64,000 bases of DNA from Tribonema minus (taxonomy: Eukaryota > Sar > Xanthophyceae > Tribonematales > Tribonemataceae), in assembly GCA_017506865.1 (NCBI GenBank), contig JAFCMP010000112.1, positions 1,178,001 to 1,242,000 of the forward strand, in the 5' to 3' direction. Of the stretch, positions 1 to 9,526 are shown piece by piece (positions within the stretch are counted from its first letter, which is position 1; each line of letters starts with the position of its first letter). The translations under genes and the position numbers were made by a program. The notes under the pieces are model-generated. The model ran no database searches. It saw nothing but the letters and a program-made list of their open reading frames with translations, and was not told the origin of the DNA.

Positions 1-17
1 TTATATCTTTTCCATTT

Positions 18-662
18 TCAATTTCCGCAGGGTCTCTTGGTGGCAATAGGGATCCAGTCCTCGTCAGGGCTGAGCCAAGCGTCCTTTGTGTCATCACCAG
101 CCATTGATTGATCATCTTCATCATCCTCAAACTCGCTCTCGTGATCTGCACCCTTACGCTTGCGCATCGGACACATGTACACAAAGTGTCCAGATTGACC
201 GCATAAGTAGCAGCTATCGCTAGCACCGCGGTTCATCTTCTCTATAAATGCCAGGTCCTCTTCTGTGTGCGTCATACGACAGAAAATGCTGCCGCGCACA
301 TTCTCTGCGCCGTGGGTCTTTGCCAGCTCCAAAAACTTTGTCAATTCGCCATGGTGAGAGTCCGTGTAAGAAATGTCAACAACTTCAGCAATCCTGTGCT
401 TTTTAGTATAAGCAGAGGCCTTCAGACTACCACGCTTGTGCTCCTCAATGCGTCCTTTCACATGAGCTCGCGTGCTTCGTCCGACATAGTATGCTCCATT
501 CTTGCACTTCAGTGTATATATTGCCACATCTCCTTTGCCCTCACTAGTAGCCTTATCTGAGCGTTCCATGATCTTTTCAGTTAGCATCAGCGCATCTGCT
601 TTGGTGATTGTCAACTGAAGTGCGTCGCATACATCCTTGAACACCTTTACACGCCTCATCAT
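18..662 (-). CDS. GIY-YIG endonuclease with zinc knuckle
   Basis: The 214-residue protein has a GIY-YIG nuclease core: IYT at residues 48-50, YYVG at 58-61, followed by an arginine-rich helix (GRSTRAHVKGR). A CCHC zinc knuckle (CX2CX4HX4C, near residues 151-164) follows, then an acidic C-terminal tail. GIY-YIG enzymes cut DNA with a single metal ion and are common in giant viruses as repair, recombination or mobile nucleases. The zinc knuckle suggests nucleic-acid binding. The gene is first in the window and points left. Family assignment is firm from the motifs; the target is unknown. Confidence 0.8.
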   Translation of the reverse strand: MMRRVKVFKDVCDALQLTITKADALMLTEKIMERSDKATSEGKGDVAIYTLKCKNGAYYVGRSTRAHVKGRIEEHKRGSLKASAYTKKHRIAEVVDISYTDSHHGELTKFLELAKTHGAENVRGSIFCRMTHTEEDLAFIEKMNRGASDSCYLCGQSGHFVYMCPMRKRKGADHESEFEDDEDDQSMAGDDTKDAWLSPDEDWIPIATKRPCGN

Positions 663-887
663 CAGTATATGATAGACATCATATTATAATAAGGGCTCGT
701 ATAGCACCATATATGTCAGTACCTGTTAGTTCATTGCACAGGCAGTTGCCAACACAAAGACGACTCAACACCTCATGCATCAGTGCAAGTGCAAACAACG
801 ACACCTTTTGCAAAGCTTTTAAGACTTGAAACGAAGCCTTGACTCGATTGGGTCATGGTTTGCGCAGGAATGTATTGAATCGATGCA

Positions 888-2489
888 TTAGAGCAGCTGC
901 GCGACGGCCATGACGACGCCGATCACCAGCAAGTCACCGAGCACCACCATGGGCCCGAGGCGTTTCATCAGTGGCCCAACGCTCACTGCCTCACCCAAAC
1001 TAGCCCCACACGCTACGATATGAAAAATACATATTGAAGTACCTATGCTCGCTCCGCAGCATTGAAGCGCCAGAATTGAGTTTTCGTTCAGCCCCACATT
1101 GATGGCCGCGGCGCTTTGAATAGCTCCAAAAGTCAAATTCGATACAGTCAAGCTCCCGGCTACAAAGCTGCCCAGACTACCAAGCATCGGCGCCAACAGC
1201 ACCCACACCTTGTCCACCGCCGTTGATAACGTATCTCCGATCACTGCGGCAGGACTCAGGTCACCGCCCACGACCATCAGCTCTACGAGCACCAGAGCGC
1301 CGAAAAGCGTCTGGGCTGGGTGCTTGATCTGGTGCAGAGTCGCACCACAGATGCTTGGGAACTTCTGCAGAAACGAAAAAGCTATCAGCGTCAAAATTGA
1401 TACGAGTACAAATGGAATAATGAACGGCACATACAACAACTGAAACTTGAAGTTGACGTCAGCGCTTGTCAAGATGCTGCGCAGCTGGAATACCAGCGAA
1501 GCCGAAAATGATGCATCGCCGTACGTGCCCAGGTCCACCATGAACGACGGCTCTGTCCGTGTCAGCAAGTCCTTGATTCCTATCTGCGGGATTCGCGTCA
1601 GCAACAGCAGGACTACGGTCCCAATGATTGGCGATGCCGCCTTGAAGCTCTCCGTCAGGCTCGTCACCAGATCATCGGCATGTGTAGTTTTGATGCCTAC
1701 GTTGAACTTGATCAGCGCAAACGTTGAAACACACCCCACCAGGCCTGCGATGATTGCAGGAAAAGTGTAGCTGAAGTACGCTGTTACCATCAGAGGCAAA
1801 GTGCCGCTCAGTGTGCTCAGCACAATGAAGAGCCATGCGTCCCTCACTTCTTGCGTGGACGTACACATGGCACACGCCACCGGTAAAAACACTGCAGACA
1901 GCGCCCCGAGTCCTATCGATGTGAGGAACCCCACCTCCACTAGATCTGAGTCTTCCAAGTCAATGGTGCCCAGCCCGTACCACATGGGTGTCCCCGCTGC
2001 ACCAAAAGACGTCACTAGCGAGTTGGTGATGAGCAAAAACGTGATTGCCGCAATCTTATCGTGCCCGATCGCCACCAATACTGGTGCTATCGCGACCAAA
2101 GGCGTGCCAAACCCCGAGCAACCTTCGAGGAGCGTCATGAAACTGTAGCCCAGCAGCATGAGCTGCGCCACACGATTACCGCCTGTGACGCGCACCATCA
2201 TCTGAATCATGGTCTCCATACAGCCTGTTTGTGTCATTGTCTTGAACAGCAAGACAGCTCCAAAGATGATGGATAGTGGCACTAGAGCTTCGTGCAACCC
2301 TGAAACGATTGCGGCTGATGTTTCGAGTGGATCCGACCCTAGATACATGAGCCTGACCAGAAACATACCTAGTGCTGTGAGGGGTAGCATGGTTGCAGTA
2401 TCCCATCTTGTGAATATAGACGCTGCGACCAACGCCAATATTGGCGCCAGACAGAAAAGCACATCGGTAGCAGGCGATTGCCACGACAT
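888..2489 (-). CDS. lctP: L-lactate permease family transporter (LctP/LldP)
   Basis: This 533-residue, strongly hydrophobic protein has about 12 to 13 predicted membrane segments. The LctP family signature EGCSGFGTPLVAIAPVL begins near residue 122, and a second conserved stretch (TNSLVTSFGAAGTPMWYGLG) follows. The length matches bacterial lactate permeases (about 530-560 residues). The family imports L- and D-lactate or glycolate with protons across the plasma membrane. It is divergent from a lactate dehydrogenase-like gene starting 95 bases away, so the two could form a lactate module with a shared 95-base promoter region. Such a transporter is unusual in a giant virus and may have come from bacteria. 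I infer substrate from family only. Confidence 0.85.
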   Translation of the reverse strand: MSWQSPATDVLFCLAPILALVAASIFTRWDTATMLPLTALGMFLVRLMYLGSDPLETSAAIVSGLHEALVPLSIIFGAVLLFKTMTQTGCMETMIQMMVRVTGGNRVAQLMLLGYSFMTLLEGCSGFGTPLVAIAPVLVAIGHDKIAAITFLLITNSLVTSFGAAGTPMWYGLGTIDLEDSDLVEVGFLTSIGLGALSAVFLPVACAMCTSTQEVRDAWLFIVLSTLSGTLPLMVTAYFSYTFPAIIAGLVGCVSTFALIKFNVGIKTTHADDLVTSLTESFKAASPIIGTVVLLLLTRIPQIGIKDLLTRTEPSFMVDLGTYGDASFSASLVFQLRSILTSADVNFKFQLLYVPFIIPFVLVSILTLIAFSFLQKFPSICGATLHQIKHPAQTLFGALVLVELMVVGGDLSPAAVIGDTLSTAVDKVWVLLAPMLGSLGSFVAGSLTVSNLTFGAIQSAAAINVGLNENSILALQCCGASIGTSICIFHIVACGASLGEAVSVGPLMKRLGPMVVLGDLLVIGVVMAVAQLL

Positions 2490-2584
2490 GCTCGTTTAGA
2501 GCACAGCAACATTATATTTTCAACACACAAAACGCATGAGCTTGATTTCTAACTTTTATTTTCTGTTGTTACATGCAAAGCAGC

Positions 2585-3485
2585 ATGTCGAAAGTCACGA
2601 TTGTAGGGGTAGGTAGCGTCGGCGCGGCATGTGCCATGGCTATTGTCGCGCAGCGCCGATGCTCTGAGCTGGTGCTCTACGATGTCAATACAGATCTGGT
2701 GGAAGGCGAGGCCATGGATCTGCAGCACGCGTACGCATTTCACGGCGTCGCCGTAAAGGCTGCAAACGGGTGGCAAGACACTTCGGGATCGGACATCATT
2801 GTGATTACGGCTGGCGCGCGTCAGAAACCTGGAGAGAGTCGCCTGGAGCTCAACGGGCGTAACGCCGCAATCATGAAGTCCATCGTACCAAACTTGGTCA
2901 TGCATTCTCACACTGCAGTCATAATTGTTGTGTCAAACCCATGTGATGTGATGGCAAAAATGGTGCACGACATGAGCTTTCTGCCTCCTGGGCGCGTTCT
3001 CGGCAGCGGCACATACCTAGATTCATCTAGGTTCCGTTCGTTCGTCGCCAAGCGTCTCAACGTTGACCCCGTGCACGTCCACGGCCTAATCGTCGGCGAA
3101 CATGGCGACTCGAGTCTGCTACTGGAATCAACCGCAAAATTGCGGAGGAGCACTGTTGGCGCAAATGTTGACAGCTGAAGAGCTCTGTGACATGCACTCA
3201 TGCGTCGTCTCGAGTGCCCAGGACATCATTGCAAAGCGCGGCTACACTTCGTCCGGCATAGGTTTTACAGTATCACGCCTGGTAGATAAGATTTTGAGGG
3301 ACTCGCACTCAGTGGTGCCAGTGTCGACGTCAGTCAAGGGCCTCTTTGGAATCACTGAGGACGTTTTCCTGTCAGTGCCGTGTGTGATCGGACGCAGCGG
3401 TGTCGAGCGGGTGCTGCAAATACAAATGTCACCTGAAGAGCTGCAGAAGCTGAGAGACAGTGCCACGCGCATCGCGAGCGCGTAA
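2585..3485 (+). pseudogene. ldh: L-lactate dehydrogenase-like gene, looks broken
   Basis: The encoded sequence starts with a Rossmann NAD-binding motif (IVGVGSVGAA) and later has GARQKPGESR, SNPCD, a GSGT-LDS-RFR block and the GEHGDS catalytic-histidine motif. These are features of the lactate/malate dehydrogenase superfamily. GARQ, rather than the arginine pattern of most malate dehydrogenases, favours lactate dehydrogenase. The span of about 300 codons is close to the normal family length of about 310-320. The gene looks interrupted, with about one break. It reads away from the lactate permease gene, so pyruvate-lactate interconversion coupled to lactate transport is the inferred role of the pair when active. 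Confidence 0.75.
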
Positions 3486-3552
3486 CTCTGCTGGAGTGCA
3501 TTGAATAAACAATCATAGCTTCATGTGAGGGTGCAATATAGCTGTTGTATTG

Positions 3553-3948
3553 TCAAAAGCGTTCGCGGCACAGATCCTGATCGCTGGCCATGTCACGCCA
3601 GTCGCCATATGGCCCGGGGCCAGCCAGAGCGACTAGCAGTCTCCTCATGTACTTTCTGCGGTTCGTGATGCTCTCCCATGGCTTGGAGCCATCATCATAT
3701 AGGTAAACATCTTCCTTCATCTCATCTCCGTACAACAGCTTATTTTTTATCATCATTCCATCCAGACTTTCGTACTCTCGGTTGAAACAGACCACCCCCG
3801 ACTCAAAGTACATGACCTCGTATGGCATGAAATGGCGCCATGCTGGCATGGCACCCTTGCCCTTGCCGCAGTGCGCAGCGCAGGCGGAGAAACGCCGCCA
3901 AAGCTGCTCTCCGCTGAGAACAGGCAAATGAAGGTGCTCAGCCGCCAT
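3553..3948 (-). CDS. Unknown protein, 131 residues
   Basis: No family is recognised. The product is soluble, with aromatic and charged stretches (YDDGSKPWESITNRRKYMRR near residues 85-105) and no membrane segment or signal peptide. The frame is open over its whole length between two identified genes. It is convergent with the lactate dehydrogenase-like gene, with 67 bases between them. It is probably a virus-specific protein. Confidence 0.5.
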   Translation of the reverse strand: MAAEHLHLPVLSGEQLWRRFSACAAHCGKGKGAMPAWRHFMPYEVMYFESGVVCFNREYESLDGMMIKNKLLYGDEMKEDVYLYDDGSKPWESITNRRKYMRRLLVALAGPGPYGDWRDMASDQDLCRERF

Positions 3949-4266
3949 GCTAACACAAGTAATGGTTATACATTGTGACAGATTTTTTTTTTGAGTGATT
4001 GTACACGCGCCCCAAAGATATGCTTAACATGGAGTCATTTGACTCGTCGCACTCACGCATGCAATGCTTTGAACGCAGTTCGTGCAGGGATTTACCACAG
4101 CGAGGCTCTTGCACACAATTGACACTGTAAACACAAGCGCTTGAACTGCGTCGACACAACGCGCGTATCAACTGTCACCGGGAATAAAACTTGCAAACAA
4201 GCAAACAAGCAAATCACCGTCAATTGTGTCAATTGTGTCTATTGTGTCAACTGGAGCCCTGCACGC
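3949..4266. other. Intergenic stretch with short direct repeats
   Basis: No convincing gene is present. The right part has short repeats: aaacaagc three times near 4195-4213 and a tgtcaattg/tgtctattg run at about 4219-4252. Similar caattg-tgtc words recur at 34.98-35.11 kb. The rest is moderately AT-rich and probably holds the upstream region of the unknown minus-strand gene on its left. Confidence 0.4.
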
Positions 4267-6327
4267 CTACAGCTGCCTCAAGCACTTCTCTCCGTCGCAA
4301 AAGCGCTCGCTGTCGGGTATGACGCTCTCATCGTCATCAAGGCCCGAAACAGCTTCAACTGTGTGTGTCACATACTTGACCGGGCGAAGTGCAGCAGCCA
4401 TCTCCTGGTACTGCTCATCGCTGATCGCCTCATACGGTGACTGCGGGTACGTCGTGCCCGTCTTGGCGCGGGGCAAGAATGAAATTCCCTTGAGGCTGTA
4501 CTGGTAGAGGTTGAGCGCGTGCACAATGTCGTCACCCTCTGTCTCTGGGTCGAATGTCACTGTACATGAAACTTGATTATCGGCCCAGTAGCGCTGCAGG
4601 AATGCTGCGATACTAACCTGTTCCCACATTGACACATCCGAAGCTACCCTCACACTGTCGCCAACTGAAACCGGTATAGACACTACCTTGGTTTTGGCTG
4701 TGTACACACAGTCCTCTACAGGGTAGCCGGCTCGCTCAAGCGGCACTAGCAGCTCCGAGTCGCTCGCCACACGCACACGCCGAATGTAAAAGTTGGACTC
4801 AGGGAAATGCACACCGGGGGTCGCGCCTGCCAAAAGAGACACGGTGCCGCTGGGCTTGATGGAGGTAATCTTGATCGACTGGGGCACGCACCAGCGCTCG
4901 GACAGGCGAACATCCATGTCCTTGCACACTTGGTACGCCGCCTCGCACCACTTGCGAAGCTCCTCGATGCTGTGCTTGGCAAGGAACTGAGCAAGCCCTG
5001 ACATGCTGCAGCCTATGCGCCTGTTGCGGAGCATGACCTCGTTGGTGCGGGCGTTGCTGGTGGCGCACAGGGTGACGGTCTTGGCGTAGTTGATGGCTGT
5101 TTTGATGGACTCGAGGTAGTCAGCCAGGTCATTCGCACGATTGGGAAAAGTCTCCACCAGGCAACAGAGCTCGGCGCTTTCGAGGCTCTGCTCCACACAT
5201 GGGTTTGCGCCTTTCACCCTCCAGTCCTTGTTGTCTGCAGGGTCGCACATACGTCCATATGCTCACATGTTCTCCAGCCAGATGACTCCCGGCTCGCCGT
5301 TGAGGTGGATCGACTTGGCGATGCGGTCATAATCTTCGCCAAGCGAGCAGCTGACGGAGTTGTTGGACGCCCAGCCAAAGGCGGCGCGCTGAGGGTTCTT
5401 GGCATAGTCCTTGAGCTCCAGAAAGTCGTTGTCGCTCGGATCACCGATGGCTATCTCGGCGCTCCTGCGGACGTTGCCCGCGATGACGCACTTGCCGATC
5501 AGATTGCCAATGTCGACGATGGCAGTCGAAGTCATCTTGGAGCCCACCAAAGGTTGCAATGTGGAAACGACGCCTTCATGAAGATCCTGAAGTGGCTGTG
5601 GGCCTTGAGACACTCCGCCAAACCCTCTGATCAGCTCACCAGCGGGACGAACCTCAGAGTAGTCGAAGATAGGAAACGATGTCCCTTTGAAGAAGCTGTT
5701 CAGCAGCGCGCGCAGCGACTCGACCCACCCCTCACGGCTGTCTTGCACCACATGCTGTGTCGCCTTGCCCGGTTTCACCACATCAATCAGTCCAGCTCCC
5801 TCTGTATCAAAACCGATGCCGACGCCTAGCATTGAAAAGTCTTGAATGAAGCAGAAAACCTCGGCGGGGTCGAAGCTGGCCTGGTCCGATGCTGTTGAGA
5901 TGAAAGCGCAGTTGTTCAAAGCACCGTATGCACCTCGCTCCGTGGTGAGCGCCGAACCGCAACAGTACAACCCACGCCCGGGCGGCAGACACTTCATAGT
6001 GAAGAACCTGTCATACATGTCTTCCGCTTCCTCTTGAGCCCTCGCTTCGTTCCACTCCAGACCGATCTGTACCATCCATTTCTTTTGAATGGAAAATGCA
6101 CCCTCCACGACCCTGCGTATCGTCTCATACCACTCCTCACGTGTGCCATCCGACTGCAGGCGCGAATAGGTGCGCCGGTAGACGAGCTCGCCGAGGCCGT
6201 TGAAACCAAAGTCAGGTTTCTGGGTCCGATACTTGTTCACGAAGGCGTTCTTGAGGTGGAATATGCGTCCAGAAGGTGTGTTCATGTTGGGCAGATGAGG
6301 TGTGAGAGTGACCGGTACACAGTACAA
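4267..6327 (-). pseudogene. nrdJ: Adenosylcobalamin-dependent ribonucleoside-triphosphate reductase, looks broken
   Basis: The reading matches the monomeric class II (B12-dependent) ribonucleoside-triphosphate reductase family known from Lactobacillus and Euglena. Seen in order are NNCAFIST, the GNVRRSAEIAIGDPSDNDF block, NPCVEQSLESAELC with the active-site cysteine region, the SIKPSGTVSLLAGATPG phosphate-binding loop with GVHFPESNFYIRR, and a C-terminal redox pair region ending FCDGEKC. Enzymes of this class reduce NTPs to dNTPs with a cobalamin cofactor and need no small subunit. The total span fits the family length of about 700 residues. It looks interrupted, with about one break. With the dCMP deaminase and the deoxynucleoside kinase it forms a nucleotide-supply set. 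Confidence 0.85.
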
Positions 6328-6480
6328 TATATAATAAATTGGCTGAATAATTATTGAATTTATTGAAAAAAAATTGAGTCTTTTCGCTATTTTCTCAACA
6401 TCAATTTAAAGACCGATAACGGGTTTCTCATCAAAAACATCAGCAACACACTTCGGCAGCCTTGGCAAATCGCTCCGCGA

Positions 6481-7489
6481 TTGATATTTTGCAACAGCAG
6501 CCACAGTCACATGGAACACAGTGCAACTAGGGCGAGTGTAGAGTTTTGCCACACACCAGAGTTATTTCTGCAAACGGCGGACCTAGTGTACGAATTTTTG
6601 CCCTTGCAAGAGTTGATCCTCAGCGGCAGGGTAAGCAGGGCGCACAGAGATGAGGTGCAAAGCATGCACGGCGTTGTCAGAGACGGCTACATGTACTTTC
6701 CGATGCGTTCAAGCGACCCTCCACCACTAAGCTCACAGCAGGGCAAGGAGTACAGGATATCGGCATGCGACGTTACAAATCTGGCCACCGCAGTTTGCAA
6801 CCTGCAGGTCGACCAGCAGCGCATGGGCGGCTCTCATCATCGCCAGTGCTACAAGACAGAGACTCATTCCTGACGCGCTGGAGGAGCGCGGCGCCATCAC
6901 CAACAGCACGCTGACTGTCACCTGGGGCAGCGCTGTGAAGGACGTACTTGGTGGTTTCAGCTGCGAGGCTCACAATGTAGTCATCAATGTGGTAGATGAC
7001 GTCTCCGTAGATGGTGCCCCCATGTCCTGCTTGGACATGAGACTCAGACTGATGTGCCCAGGTGTGACAGTACGATTGCCAGTTGACAAGCGCGTCATGG
7101 GCAGGTTTCATGTCAGCAGTTGCTGTCACGGCACTCTCCTAGATCTGTCGGCTTTGCCTCAGGTCATCAAGGGATTCGCTTCGGAGTTTAGCACTACAGA
7201 CATTCGCGCAAAAGTAACAAAGGGGTGCGCGTTTCACTGTCAGACGATCAACATCGATTGGCACAGTGTGCTGGCAGAGCTAGAGGGCTTCGCCAAGCCA
7301 AGCTATGGTGTCAGCAAACACTTTAGTGTCTTGGTGCGTACGACGTCGCGGGCAGATGCAGAGGAGGCAGCGCTGGCCAGGGGCTTCTGGCTACAGAGTG
7401 CAGGGGTTTACCAGAAGCGGACGGACAGACAGAGTCTTACGTTGGTGACCTACGTTAGAAACACAGTGTCGGTGGTGCTCGCATTCTGA
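6481..7489 (+). pseudogene. Unknown gene, probably broken
   Basis: Two neighbouring coding stretches on the same strand show similar composition and appear to belong to one gene with about one break. No family is recognised. The first part has an F-box-like hydrophobic start (VYEFLPLQELILSGRVSRAH), which would suit an F-box or short helical motif, but this is weak. The second part is rich in beta-type residues and cysteines. It lies immediately before another unknown gene in the same direction, with only 13 bases between them. Confidence 0.45.
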
Positions 7490-7502
7490 GGACGAATAAA
7501 AA

Positions 7503-8288
7503 ATGTTTTTATCTGTTTCAAGTGTCAATGCCATGGACATTCCGAAATACGTGCCGCCTGTGAATCAAAGAGTCAATATACTATGCGCTGCCATGTCGTT
7601 CACTGATCCAGAAAGCAGTGTGCCCAGGCATACCGATGATGTACGCCTGCGAATGTTGGCACATATAGTCAAGGACTCCTTGATTCGCTCAGTGTCCGTT
7701 TTGCCCGACGACGCACATGAAGCCACGCACATCTGCTCAGACATTCGTAGTTTACAGGTGCGTAACCGTGATCGCAGCTGGAAAAAAGCAGCTCTGGAGT
7801 GTGATGTTTTCATCCTTGACTATTACTGGATTGAACGTGAATACTTTTCGACCAGCGCATCCGATGCCACCGGGTATGGCCAAAACTGGTTTTCAGCAAA
7901 CGGCCAAGTTGTGCAGATGCTAGGCATGAGCCGTCAGCCGTCTACAAGAGTCAGGGCTGTGCTGTTGCCCAATGATGTGTATGGATGCTTTGAAAGCATG
8001 TACGCTGCTCGTCAGCAGACCTTGCGTGATGACCAAGGCATCGGAATGGAGCTGTTGACTGAGGCTGATGCAAGGCAGCTGCATCCCCTTGTGATTGCCA
8101 CGCTGAGAGCTGAGCGGGAAACAAGTTGGGCTGCGCTGAAGAAGACATGCAATGCGTATCACCGCTACGAAGTGACTCACAGCCGCAAGTACCTGAACAA
8201 ATCTCATCCGTTCATGCTAGTGTACAGCAGCACACGAAGCACGCTATGGGACGTGTCGGACTATCTCAAACATCTGACACGGTCTTGA
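7503..8288 (+). CDS. Unknown protein, about 250 residues
   Basis: The frame is open for 261 codons from the first ATG. A second in-frame ATG at 7533 (MDIPKYVPP) is an equally good start. The product looks soluble and globular, with a block VFILDYYWIEREYF near residue 104 and a C-terminal SSTRSTLWDVSDYL. The VFILDYYWIE strand with its acidic residues could suggest a nuclease or hydrolase core, but no family is recognised. It follows the preceding unknown gene by 13 bases and may be co-transcribed with it. Confidence 0.6.
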   Translation: MFLSVSSVNAMDIPKYVPPVNQRVNILCAAMSFTDPESSVPRHTDDVRLRMLAHIVKDSLIRSVSVLPDDAHEATHICSDIRSLQVRNRDRSWKKAALECDVFILDYYWIEREYFSTSASDATGYGQNWFSANGQVVQMLGMSRQPSTRVRAVLLPNDVYGCFESMYAARQQTLRDDQGIGMELLTEADARQLHPLVIATLRAERETSWAALKKTCNAYHRYEVTHSRKYLNKSHPFMLVYSSTRSTLWDVSDYLKHLTRS

Positions 8289-8307
8289 CACGATAGCAGC
8301 CACTGTT

Positions 8308-8646
8308 TTAGTTCTCACAGTGCCGTCCGCTCCTGTTGTAGGGGCACACGCACTTGAAGATCGTTCTAGACAGTCCATACCACATTGCCTCGTTCTGACA
8401 GTACCCTTCGCCACAATCTACATCGTCGCAGCTGTGAAACAGGCAAGTCGTGTAAGTCCCGCTACCACAGTTCTGTTTTTCTTCACAGCAAAATATGTCA
8501 GCCCTAGTGCCATCGTCAGTGACGGCCCGCCCGCACTCGCGTCCTGCACAGCTCAGAGCCGTTTCATGATGGAACCACCACGCGGTAGCCCCGGTACTGC
8601 ACAGAGCACCACACACATTTTCATTGCTCAAATATATTATAAACAA
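8308..8646 (-). CDS. Cysteine-rich protein with EGF-like C-terminus
   Basis: The 112-residue product has 16 cysteines. The last 40 residues fit an EGF-like pattern: CDDVDCGEGYC, then CVCPYNRSGRHC just before the end. The N-terminal part also has paired cysteines, including CCEEKQNC. There is no clear cleavable signal peptide at the given start, although the first residues (MFIIYLSNENVCGALC) are partly hydrophobic. EGF-like modules are extracellular or surface folds that bind other proteins. A role in virion attachment or in a secreted effector is an inference. It is convergent with the upstream unknown gene and borders the first repeat block. Confidence 0.55.
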   Translation of the reverse strand: MFIIYLSNENVCGALCSTGATAWWFHHETALSCAGRECGRAVTDDGTRADIFCCEEKQNCGSGTYTTCLFHSCDDVDCGEGYCQNEAMWYGLSRTIFKCVCPYNRSGRHCEN

Positions 8647-8696
8647 AATTTTTGGAGCGGCGTGTTATACACACTTGAAGTCCAATGGAGTCAATG

Positions 8697-8920
8697 GAAG
8701 AGCACTCAACTTGCGAAGAGCACTCAACTTGCGAAGAGCACTCGACTTGCAAAGAGCACTCAACTTGCAAAGAGCACTCAACTTGCGAAGAGCACTCAAC
8801 TTGCGAAGAGCACTCAACTTGCAAAGAGCACTCGTGAAGAGCACTTGCCAAGAGCACTTGCAAAGAGCACTTGCGAAGAGTACTTGCAAAGAGCACTTGG
8901 GAAGAGCACTTGCACTTACA
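8697..8920. repeat. Tandem 18-bp and 12-bp array (AAGAGCACT...TTGC)
   Basis: About seven direct copies of an 18-bp unit (AAGAGCACTCAACTTGCG with small changes) are followed by about seven copies of a shorter 12-bp form (AAGAGCACTTGC). The period is a multiple of three, so all frames stay open and give low-complexity open frames on both strands; I do not treat those as genes. The same 12-mer recurs at 9.37-9.45 kb and 26.40-26.77 kb. Confidence 0.9.
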
Positions 8921-9024
8921 CTACATCAAACTTCAACTTTTATCACATACTTCAACATTGTTTGGTGTGGCACATGTTCAACACTTAGACTGTACTTTAT
9001 GAACTGCAACATCTCAAAATACAA

Positions 9025-9300
9025 CACCTACACTTTCCAAAACCTTGTTAATTTTTTTGTCTGCATTGAATATTTCTGAGCTCTGTAGGTAATAGTCTCA
9101 AATAAAGAGACAGTAAGATCTTGAAGTACCCTGGTTGAAAGTCCCTCGGAATTATTTCCAGTAATATTCAATTAATTAAGGTGAATTAAATAACTGTCAG
9201 TATTGTCGTATATCCAAAATCCTAGCCCAATCCTGGAAAAATAAATTTTTCAGATTTCTCGGGCCGTAGGAAATGAGGTTCGGGTAATTATATAGAACAT
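9025..9300. repeat. 275-bp dispersed block, copy 1
   Basis: This is the first of four copies of a noncoding block. Landmarks are a CCTACACTTTCCAAAACCTTG start, a CTCTGTAGGTAATAGTCTCA segment, an AT-rich core (TTATTTCCAGTAATATTCAA then TTAATTAAGGTGAATTAAAT), and an end near GAGGTTCGGGTAATTATAT. Each copy lies beside an AAGAGCAC array. Similarity to copy 4 extends about 60 bases further upstream. Confidence 0.9.
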
Positions 9301-9364
9301 CATCTCACTAGGAAAGTTTTGAAGAACATGTAGGCATCTGTAGCACCAGTAATGTGGGGGGAAT

Positions 9365-9450
9365 CGTGCAAAGAGCATTTGCGACTAGCATTTTGCGAAT
9401 AGCACTTTGCGAAAAGCAGTTGTGAAGAGCACCTTGTGAAGAGCACATTG
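9365..9450. repeat. Short degenerate AAGAGCAC array
   Basis: Seven loosely conserved 10- to 13-bp units of the AAGAGCAC/CTTGCGAA type sit between copy 1 of the dispersed block and the 180-bp tandem array. Confidence 0.7.
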
Positions 9451-9526
9451 CATGTATGCAACTGGGATGGCGTGATTCGATTGCAGGCCTGATGTTTCGA
9501 CTTACGATGATCGTACCTTGATTGTG

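Noticed and set aside
8697-8920. CRISPR-like array from regular short repeats
   Set aside because: The units are contiguous 12/18-bp tandem repeats with no unique spacers, and no cas-type gene is near.
8620-9080. Open frames of 74-222 codons across the AAGAGCAC array
   Set aside because: The repeat period is a multiple of three, so all frames stay open; the peptides are pure repeat translation.
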